Shown piece by piece: positions 1 to 5,280 of a stretch of DNA of 5,280 nt (positions are counted from its first letter, which is position 1; every line of letters begins with the position of its first letter). The stretch is from the NCBI GenBank assembly GCA_036388295.1, contig DASVSC010000312.1, positions 1-5,280 of the forward strand, read 5' to 3'. Position numbers and translations under genes: made by a program. The notes below the pieces were generated by a model. That model made no database searches, was not told the DNA's origin, and was given only the letters and a program-made list of their open reading frames with translations. The stretch comes from RYN-431 sp036388295 (GTDB taxonomy: Bacteria > Planctomycetota > Phycisphaerae > Tepidisphaerales > Tepidisphaeraceae).

Positions 1-891
1 ACCTTGTCGTGCGCCTACAGCGGGAAAGTCGGCCCCGAGCCGGCGAAGCTCAAACCCTTTGTCGACCAAGCCAACGCCGCCGATAAGTCCCTCGCCTTCG
101 CCGCCACGCACCCGCTCGGCACGCACGCGATGTTGTTGCGCTACTGGCTGGGCGTGGGCGGGATTCACCCGGACGTCGACGTTTCCATGACGACCGTTCC
201 GCCGCCCGCGATGGTCGCCGGGCTGCGCCGCGAATACCTCGACGGCCTGTGCGTCGGCGAGCCCTGGAACGGTCTGGCCGTCAGCGAGCACGTCGGCTTT
301 ACCGCGATCACCAGCCAGGAAATCTGGCGGGATCATCCTGAAAAAGTCTGCGCGGTCACCGAAGCCTTCGCCGCCGAGAACCCGCGCACCGTCAAAGCCC
401 TCTGCCGGGCACTGCACGAGGCGAGTGTCTGGCTGGACGAGCCGGCCAACCGTCCCGCCGCGGCGCGAATCCTGTCGGCGGCCCATTACGTGAACGCCCC
501 CGCCGACGTCATCGAAGGCCGGCTCTGCGGCCGCGTGATTTACGGCGACGGCCGCGAGCGCGACTTCGGCGACGGCGGCATGACCTTCAGCCGTCGCAAT
601 GCCAACTACCCGCAGCTCAAACACGTGATCTGGTGGCTGACGCAGGTCCGCCGCTGGGGCATGGCCGAGGGGCCGATCGAGTACGAGAAAATCGCCCGAC
701 GCGTCGCGCGGTTCGACTTGTACGAACAGGCGATGCGCGAAGCCGGCTACACCGGATTCGCCGAAGACCGCGGCGTCGAAGTCCTGTTCGACGGCCACGG
801 CTTCGACCCTGCCGACCCCGAAGCGTACGCCCGCAGCTTCCGCGTCAACACGCTGACGAATGAGCCGGCCTCTGCCGTGGAGAACGCATGA
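1..891 (+). CDS. NrtA/CmpA-family nitrate-type ABC transporter substrate-binding protein or domain, C-terminal part
   Basis: This frame is open at the left edge, so the gene starts upstream; the TTG at 4 is not a credible start. The visible 296 residues match the C-terminal two thirds of the NrtA/CmpA family of periplasmic or lipoprotein binders for nitrate, nitrite or bicarbonate. Family landmarks seen are HPLGTHAMLLRYWL (37-50), with GGIHPD just after it, TTVPPPAMVAGL (64-75), the CVGEPWN motif (84-90), EIWRDHPEKV (107-116), and the aromatic stretch YPQLKHVIWWLTQVRRWG (203-220). It would capture the ion and deliver it to the membrane permease. The stop codon overlaps the ATPase start by four bases (ATGA), indicating translational coupling. 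No permease gene lies between them. Because cyanobacterial NrtC is an ATPase fused to a NrtA-like domain and sits just before NrtD, this could be the tail of such a fusion. The family is clear; the exact substrate and the full architecture are not decidable here. Confidence 0.88.
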   Translation, partial: TLSCAYSGKVGPEPAKLKPFVDQANAADKSLAFAATHPLGTHAMLLRYWLGVGGIHPDVDVSMTTVPPPAMVAGLRREYLDGLCVGEPWNGLAVSEHVGFTAITSQEIWRDHPEKVCAVTEAFAAENPRTVKALCRALHEASVWLDEPANRPAAARILSAAHYVNAPADVIEGRLCGRVIYGDGRERDFGDGGMTFSRRNANYPQLKHVIWWLTQVRRWGMAEGPIEYEKIARRVARFDLYEQAMREAGYTGFAEDRGVEVLFDGHGFDPADPEAYARSFRVNTLTNEPASAVENA

Positions 892-1733
892 AAAAGCAGC
901 TCGAACTCTGGGACCTGAACAAGACTTACGACACGCCCAAAGGCCCTGCCGTCATCGTGCGCGACTTCACGCTCACGCTGAAACAGGGCGAGTTCGTCGC
1001 CCTGATCGGCCACAGCGGGTGCGGCAAAAGCACGGTGCTGTCGATGGTCGCCGGGCTGACGAAAAAGACGAGCGGGTCGATGATTCTGGCCGGTAAAGAA
1101 CTGATCGGTGCCGGGCCCGACCGCGGCGTGGTCTTCCAGGCCCCCTGCCTGCTGCCGTGGATGACGGCGTTTCAGAACGTAATGCTCGGCATCGATCAGG
1201 TGGCCGGGGACCGCAGTCGGCAGGAACGCGAACGGTCGGCGGCGTATTACCTGGAAGTCGTCGGCCTCGGGCACGCGATGCACAAGTTGCCGGGCGAACT
1301 CAGCGGCGGCATGCGCCAGCGCGTCGGCATCGCTCGGGCGTTCGCCCTGAACCCCAAGATGCTGCTCCTCGACGAACCGTTCGGCATGCTCGACGGGCTG
1401 ACCAAGTTCGAACTGCAGCAGGTGCTGATCGACCTCTGGGGCCAGGACCAGAAGACGGCCCTGATGGTCACGCATGACGTGGACGAGGCCATCTTCCTGG
1501 CCGACCGCGTGGTGATGATGACCAGCGGCCCGGCCGCCACCATCGGCGAAATCGTCGACATCCCCTTCCCCCGCCCGCGCGACCGTGCGGCGTTGTTCGA
1601 AGACCCGAAGTTCTACGAGCTGCGTGAACGGCTGATCGGTTTTCTGGAAAGCCAGGACCACCGCAAGCCGCCGCCCCCGACAGCGCCGGTCGAGGCCGAG
1701 CCGGTGGAGCAGGCGGAAGCGGCCGTCGTTTAG
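888..1733 (+). CDS. nrtD: Nitrate/nitrite-type ABC transporter ATP-binding protein (NrtD-like)
   Basis: A complete 281-residue cytoplasmic ATPase that powers import by the NrtABCD/CmpABCD/SsuB-TauB class of ABC transporters. All nucleotide-binding elements are intact: Walker A GHSGCGKST (41-49), Q-loop Q84 followed by the family-typical LLPWMT, signature LSGGMRQR (138-145), Walker B LLLDEP (159-164), D-loop GMLD, and switch His196 in VTHDVDEA. The segment after the H-loop, with its GPAATIGEI stretch followed by PFPRPRDR, is characteristic of NrtD/NrtC-type ATPases and is the main reason for the subfamily call. The last 25 or so residues form a Pro/Glu/Ala-rich tail that looks disordered. The ATG at 888 overlaps the upstream stop (ATGA), with GGAG at 879-882 five bases upstream. 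The nirA-like gene follows after 57 bases, supporting nitrate or nitrite as the substrate. Cyanate or bicarbonate transport is possible from the family alone. Confidence 0.9.
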   Translation: MKKQLELWDLNKTYDTPKGPAVIVRDFTLTLKQGEFVALIGHSGCGKSTVLSMVAGLTKKTSGSMILAGKELIGAGPDRGVVFQAPCLLPWMTAFQNVMLGIDQVAGDRSRQERERSAAYYLEVVGLGHAMHKLPGELSGGMRQRVGIARAFALNPKMLLLDEPFGMLDGLTKFELQQVLIDLWGQDQKTALMVTHDVDEAIFLADRVVMMTSGPAATIGEIVDIPFPRPRDRAALFEDPKFYELRERLIGFLESQDHRKPPPPTAPVEAEPVEQAEAAVV

Positions 1734-1790
1734 GCCCCTGTTTACGCCTTGGCCGGCACCGTGTTTGCAAGTGATTTGGCAGGTATTGTC
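1734..1790 (+). other. Short intergenic gap inside the operon
   Basis: These 57 bases separate the ATPase stop from the chosen nirA start. I see no T-tract terminator and no convincing -35/-10 pair. The reading frame of the next gene stays open through most of the gap, with a possible TTG start at 1749, but the residues it would add (MAGTVFASDLAGIV) resemble nothing in NirA proteins. An AGG at 1781-1783 lies seven bases before the ATG at 1791 and is the likely ribosome binding site. Read-through transcription from the transporter genes is the simplest view. Confidence 0.5.
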
Positions 1791-3581
1791 ATGACCAGCC
1801 CCGACTTCAACGACGAACAAAAGCGCTACCTCGAAGGCTTCGCTGCCGGCAGCGGGCTGCTAACCGTTCTGCCCACGTTCGCCGGCACGATGGGCGTAAC
1901 CGTCGGCCCGAAGCCACGCGGCACCGACTACGCCCCCGCCCCCGACGAAATGCAACTGCTCGCCCAGGACCGCTTCATCCAGGAAGGTAAAAAGCTCAGC
2001 GCCGAAGAAATGGCCAAACGCAAAATGCACGGCCTGGACGTCTGGGACAAGCTGCTGGAACACGCCCGCGAGGACCGCTTCCCCAAGGGCACCGACGTGT
2101 TCATGATCAAGTTCCTAGGGATGTTCTACGTCGCCCCCGCGCAGAACTCGTTTATGACGCGGCTCCGCTTCGCCGGCGGCATCTGCAGCAGTGCCCAGCT
2201 GCGCGGCGTGGCGGATTTGGCCGAGCAATACGGCGGCGGGTACGCCGACTGCACCACGCGGGCGAACCTGCAGATCCGCGAAATCCCGACCCGCCACACG
2301 CCCGACGTGCTGATGGGTTTGTACGACCTGGGCATCATCAACAAGGGGGCCGGCGCGGACAACATCCGCAACATCACCGCCAGCCCGACGGCCGGCATCG
2401 ACCCGCAGGAACTGATCGACACGCGTCCGCTGGCCAAGCAGATGCACCACTACATCCTCAACCGCCGCGAGATGTTCGGGCTACCGCGCAAGTTCAACAT
2501 CGCATTCGACGGGGCCGGCAGCATCAGCGCGCTCGAAGACACCAACGACATCGGCTTCACCGCCGTCCATGTCGGCCAAGGCAAGGGCATCGAACAAGGC
2601 GTCTATTTCCGCCTTACCCTCGGCGGCATCACCGGGCACAAAGACTTCGCCCGCGACACCGGCATTCTGCTCAGGCCATCCGAATGCGTGCCCGTCGCCG
2701 CCGCCGTCGTCAAAGCCTTTGCCGAACACGGCGACCGCACCGACCGCAAAAAGGCCCGGCTGAAATACGTGCTCGACAAAATGGGCTTCGACGGCTTCGT
2801 CCACGAAGTCGAAAAGCACTACAACGGCCAACTGCTCCGCTTCCCGCTCGACCAGTGCGACCCGCGCCCGGCGATCGCCAAGCGCGACCACATCGGGTTT
2901 CATCCGCAGAAGCAGCCGGGCAAGTTTTTCGTCGGCGTCGTCCTGCCCGTCGGCCGGATGACCAGTGCACAAATGCGCGATTTGTCGCGCATCGCTGACA
3001 AGCACGGCAGCGGTACGATCCGGCTGACGGTCTGGCAGAACCTGCTGATTTCAGACATCGACGAGCGGGACATCGAAACGGTCAAGACCGAACTGCGCGG
3101 CATCGGTTTGGGCGTTGAAGCCAGCACCTTGCGCGGCGGTTTAATCGCCTGCACCGGCAACGCCGGCTGTAAGTTCGCGGCCAGCAACACCAAGGCGCAC
3201 GCCCTGAAAATCGTCGACTGGATCGACCAGCGTCTGGAACTGGACCAGCCGGTGAACATTCATCTCACCGGCTGTCACAACAGCTGTGCCCAGCACTTCA
3301 TCGGCGACATCGGCCTGATCGGCACGAAGGTCGAGCGCGGCGAGGAACAGGTCGAAGGCTACAACATTTTCATCGGCGGCGGCTACGGCCCCGAGCAGGG
3401 CATCGGCCGCGAGATTTATCCGAGCGTCGCCGCCGACGAATGTCCGCAGGTCATCGAACGCATGCTGCGCGGTTACCTCGACGGCCGCAGTTCGCCCGAC
3501 GAAACATTTCTGCAATTTGTCCGCAATTATCCGACCGAAACGCTGCTCGCGAAGTTCGAGCAGGAGGCCGTACCCGCATGA
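1791..3581 (+). CDS. nirA: Assimilatory siroheme nitrite reductase, NirA-type
   Basis: This 596-residue cytoplasmic hemoprotein would reduce nitrite to ammonium with six electrons on a siroheme bridged to a [4Fe-4S] cluster. The cluster ligands are intact: C454 and C460 in ACTGNAGC (C-x5-C), and C495 and C499 in GCHNSC (C-x3-C). The duplicated NiR/SiR fold is visible: a first half with SSAQLRGVADLAEQYG (133-148), TTRANLQIR (155-163) and PTAGIDP (199-205), and a second half with PVGRMTSAQMRDLSRIA and RLTVWQNLLI (411-420). The C-terminal ETFLQFVRNY is also NirA-like. It is longer than plant and cyanobacterial NirA because of roughly 100 extra N-terminal residues, which resemble the N-terminus of the next gene product. 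The ATG at 1791 is preferred over TTG 1749 because it has a suitably spaced AGG and begins just before this conserved region. Its stop overlaps the reductase start (ATGA). A sulfite reductase role cannot be excluded from sequence alone, but the nitrate-type transporter next door favours nitrite. Confidence 0.9.
   Translation: MTSPDFNDEQKRYLEGFAAGSGLLTVLPTFAGTMGVTVGPKPRGTDYAPAPDEMQLLAQDRFIQEGKKLSAEEMAKRKMHGLDVWDKLLEHAREDRFPKGTDVFMIKFLGMFYVAPAQNSFMTRLRFAGGICSSAQLRGVADLAEQYGGGYADCTTRANLQIREIPTRHTPDVLMGLYDLGIINKGAGADNIRNITASPTAGIDPQELIDTRPLAKQMHHYILNRREMFGLPRKFNIAFDGAGSISALEDTNDIGFTAVHVGQGKGIEQGVYFRLTLGGITGHKDFARDTGILLRPSECVPVAAAVVKAFAEHGDRTDRKKARLKYVLDKMGFDGFVHEVEKHYNGQLLRFPLDQCDPRPAIAKRDHIGFHPQKQPGKFFVGVVLPVGRMTSAQMRDLSRIADKHGSGTIRLTVWQNLLISDIDERDIETVKTELRGIGLGVEASTLRGGLIACTGNAGCKFAASNTKAHALKIVDWIDQRLELDQPVNIHLTGCHNSCAQHFIGDIGLIGTKVERGEEQVEGYNIFIGGGYGPEQGIGREIYPSVAADECPQVIERMLRGYLDGRSSPDETFLQFVRNYPTETLLAKFEQEAVPA
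3562..3567 (+). promoter_or_regulatory. Shine-Dalgarno site of the reductase gene, inside the end of nirA
   Basis: AGGAGG is a full-length Shine-Dalgarno core, ten bases before the ATG at 3578. It decides the start: the same frame is open back to an ATG at 3440, but the 46 residues gained there are Arg-rich and lie wholly inside the nirA coding sequence. With the ATGA stop/start overlap it indicates translational coupling, consistent with matched production of the two enzyme subunits. Confidence 0.8.
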
Positions 3582-5212
3582 GCGCGAACCTGATGCCCGC
3601 CCCTTACCTGCCAGACAGCGCGCCGTTCACGCCGCAGCAGCGCGCCTGGCTCAACGGCTTCTTCGCCGGCCTCGTCGGTCGCAGCACGGCGGCCCCCGCC
3701 ACCGTCTCGCCCAACGGCGTGGCGACCGATTTCGCCCCACAGCCGGCCGAGCCGAGCGTGGCCGAAGAAGAAGGCGATTTCGATTTTCACGACCCCGCCC
3801 TCAGCCTCGAAGAACGCATGAAGCTCGCAGAGAGTCGACCGTACAAGCGCAAACTCATGGCCGCCATGGCGCAGCTCGACTGCGGCGCATGCGGCTACCT
3901 CTGCCAAACTTATTCCGAAGCGATCGCCGACGGCAGCGACACCGACCTGACCAAGTGCGCGCCCGGCGGTCGCGACACCAGCAAGAAGCTGAAAGAACTG
4001 GTCGCCAAGGGCGACGTCAGCGTCAACGGCAAGCCGATCACCGCCGTCAAATCAAAAGCCGCTCCCGCCGACGCCGACAGCAGAGCAGCCAAGTACGACC
4101 GCACGCACCCGTTCCCCGCCCGCCTGCTGAAAAACGTCCGTCTGAACGCCGACGGCAGCGCCAAGGACACGCGCCTGATCGCACTCGACCTCAAAGGCAG
4201 CGGCCTTGATTACGTCGTCGGCGACAGCCTCGGCGTGTTTCCGGAAAACTGCATCGACAGCGTCGAATGGATTCTCGACGCCATGGACTGCAGCGGCGCC
4301 GAAGACGTGCCCGGCACCGACGGCACCTCCACCAGCCTGCTGGAAGCGCTGCACCGCCAACGCACCGTCACCACGCCGTCCGACGACTTCGTCCAATTGC
4401 TGGCCGACACAGCGACGAACGACGCCGAAGCGCGCGAACTCATCGATCTTCTCAAAGGCGACGGCCCCGCGCCTGGCACGGAAGTGCTGGATTTGCTGCT
4501 GCGTTACCCGTCCGCCCGCCCGAAGCCGGAGACGCTGGTCGCGGCGCTGTCGCCGATCCAGCCGCGGCTTTATTCGATCGCCAGCAGCCGCGCCGCGCAT
4601 CCGGACGAAGTGCATCTGACGCTCGGCGTCGTCCGCTACGTCAACGGCGACGGCCGCCAGCTCAAAGGCGTCGCCAGCACGTATCTGGCCGAGCGGTTGC
4701 GGCCGGGCATGAAGGCGCGCGTGTTCCTGCAATCCAGCCACGGCTTCCGCCTGCCGAGCGACGCGACCAAGCCCGTCATCATGGTCGGCCCCGGCACGGG
4801 CATCGCGCCGTTCCGCGCGTTCCTCGAAGAACGCCACGCCACCAAAGCGCCCGGCAAGAACTGGCTGCTGTTCGGCGACCAGCACGCGGCGTACGACTTC
4901 CTCTACCGTGACGAACTGGAAACCCTGCAGGCGGCCGGCACGCTCACGCGCCTCGACACCGCCTTCAGCCGCGACAGCGACCAAAAGCTGTACGTCCAGC
5001 ACCGCATGACCGAACACGGGGCCGAACTGTGGCAATGGCTGCAGGACGGCAGCTACTTCTACGTCTGCGGCGACGCCAAACGGATGGCCAAGGACGTTGA
5101 CACCGCTCTGAAGCAGGTCGTCGCCAAGCACGGCAACCTGAGCGAAGCCGACGCCGCGGCGTACGTGGCTGATCTGGCGAAGAACAAGCGGTATCTGCGG
5201 GATGTGTACTAA
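3578..5212 (+). CDS. CysJ-like NADPH/FAD reductase with N-terminal Fe-S domain, probable electron donor to NirA
   Basis: This 544-residue cytoplasmic protein is annotated in related genomes as sulfite reductase subunit alpha. Its order is: CysJ-like N-terminal helix FTPQQRAWLNGFFAGL (17-32); an acidic linker; a putative [4Fe-4S] site C102-x2-C105-x3-C109-x17-C127 followed by PGG; an Ala/Lys/Asp-rich linker (about 150-165); then the ferredoxin-NADP reductase-type module to the end. FAD binding is shown by RLYSIASS (330-337) and GVAST; NADPH binding by GPGTGIAPFRAF (404-415), SRxxxQKxYVQ (464-474, the residues that usually hold the 2'-phosphate) and VCGDAKRMAKDV (496-507). The C-terminal RYLRDVY matches the CysJ ending, with a terminal Tyr placed to stack on FAD. 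No flavodoxin (FMN) domain is present: the space before the FNR part is too short and lacks its phosphate-binding loop. Electrons would therefore go NADPH -> FAD -> Fe-S -> NirA. Tight coupling to nirA supports the partner assignment, which remains an inference; sulfite reduction is the alternative. Confidence 0.87.
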   Translation: MSANLMPAPYLPDSAPFTPQQRAWLNGFFAGLVGRSTAAPATVSPNGVATDFAPQPAEPSVAEEEGDFDFHDPALSLEERMKLAESRPYKRKLMAAMAQLDCGACGYLCQTYSEAIADGSDTDLTKCAPGGRDTSKKLKELVAKGDVSVNGKPITAVKSKAAPADADSRAAKYDRTHPFPARLLKNVRLNADGSAKDTRLIALDLKGSGLDYVVGDSLGVFPENCIDSVEWILDAMDCSGAEDVPGTDGTSTSLLEALHRQRTVTTPSDDFVQLLADTATNDAEARELIDLLKGDGPAPGTEVLDLLLRYPSARPKPETLVAALSPIQPRLYSIASSRAAHPDEVHLTLGVVRYVNGDGRQLKGVASTYLAERLRPGMKARVFLQSSHGFRLPSDATKPVIMVGPGTGIAPFRAFLEERHATKAPGKNWLLFGDQHAAYDFLYRDELETLQAAGTLTRLDTAFSRDSDQKLYVQHRMTEHGAELWQWLQDGSYFYVCGDAKRMAKDVDTALKQVVAKHGNLSEADAAAYVADLAKNKRYLRDVY

Positions 5213-5214
5213 GG

Positions 5215-5246
5215 GTTGATCGGTTGATGTGTTGATGAGTTGATCG
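5215..5246 (+). repeat. Four tandem GTTGATNN octamers
   Basis: GTTGAT occurs at 5215, 5223, 5231 and 5239, exactly eight bases apart, giving units GTTGATCG, GTTGATGT, GTTGATGA and GTTGATCG. The hexamer is invariant while the last two bases vary. The array begins two bases after the reductase stop codon. The ATG triplets within it meet TGA within two codons, so it is not coding. It could be a slippage-derived microsatellite or a binding site array; nothing here distinguishes these. Confidence 0.85.
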
Positions 5247-5257
5247 GTGGCCGGCTG

Positions 5258-5280
5258 AAGTTCGAAGGGGCCTTTCGCCC
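5258..5280 (+). terminator. Possible hairpin after the operon, cut by the window edge
   Basis: CGAAGG (5263-5268) can pair with CTTTCG (5272-5277) around a GGC loop, with one G-T wobble. Alternatively GGGG (5267-5270) can pair with the CCC at 5278-5280 if the sequence continues with C. Either could be part of an intrinsic terminator for the operon, but no T-tract is visible before the window ends, so this is only a candidate. Confidence 0.25.

Noticed and set aside
4..6. TTG as the start of the binding-protein gene
   Set aside because: The frame is open to the window edge and the similarity to NrtA/CmpA begins mid-protein, so the gene is truncated by the window and does not start here.
1749..1790. 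TTG start adding 14 residues to NirA
   Set aside because: The extra residues match no family feature, and the ATG at 1791 has a suitably spaced AGG. A membrane or export signal would also make no sense for this cytoplasmic enzyme.
747..1820. Long minus-strand open frame (357 codons) across the ATPase gene
   Set aside because: It spans two gene junctions on the opposite strand, is His/Arg/Val-rich without domain motifs, and is explained by the GC-rich third positions of the ATPase gene.
3440..3577. 46-codon N-terminal extension of the reductase
   Set aside because: It is fully inside nirA coding sequence and its residues are Arg-rich shadow sequence. The ATG at 3578 has AGGAGG ten bases upstream and begins just before the conserved N-terminal helix.
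4052..5131. Long minus-strand open frame (359 codons) opposite the reductase gene
   Set aside because: It lies antisense to a gene with clear FAD and NADPH motifs. Its translation is low-complexity (Ala/Val/Gly/Arg/Gln-rich) without any recognisable motif, as expected from codon-biased GC-rich DNA.

Overview
The window is GC-rich bacterial DNA with four tightly packed genes, all on the + strand. They form a nitrate/nitrite assimilation operon. In order they are: the C-terminal part of a NrtA/CmpA-family substrate-binding protein or domain (1-891, open at the left edge); a NrtD-type ABC ATPase (888-1733); a siroheme/[4Fe-4S] NirA-type nitrite reductase (1791-3581); and a CysJ-related NADPH/FAD reductase carrying an N-terminal Fe-S motif (3578-5212). 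Two of the three junctions are 4-base ATGA overlaps. The third is a 57-base gap with no visible terminator or promoter, so one transcript is likely.

The genes fit one pathway. The ABC system would import nitrate or nitrite (cyanate or bicarbonate are other substrates known in this transporter family). Nitrite is then reduced by six electrons to ammonium at the siroheme of the NirA-like enzyme. The last gene looks like a dedicated electron donor running NADPH -> FAD -> [4Fe-4S] -> NirA. This would replace the usual ferredoxin supply. A nitrate reductase gene and the transporter permease are expected outside the window.

The most interesting features are in the two redox genes. The reductase has a CysJ-like FAD/NADPH half and a CysJ-like N-terminal helix, but no flavodoxin domain. 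In its place is a four-cysteine motif resembling the RnfB-type [4Fe-4S] domain. The NirA-like protein and the reductase also appear to share an N-terminal module of about 50 residues, a candidate docking or assembly element.

After the last gene, 68 bases remain. They hold four perfectly phased GTTGATNN octamers and the start of a possible hairpin cut by the window edge. No RNA gene, insertion sequence, CRISPR array or integration site is visible. The organism is not certain. The gene order and the form of the reductase recall planctomycetes or related high-GC Gram-negative bacteria, but this is recollection of family style and not a demonstrated placement.
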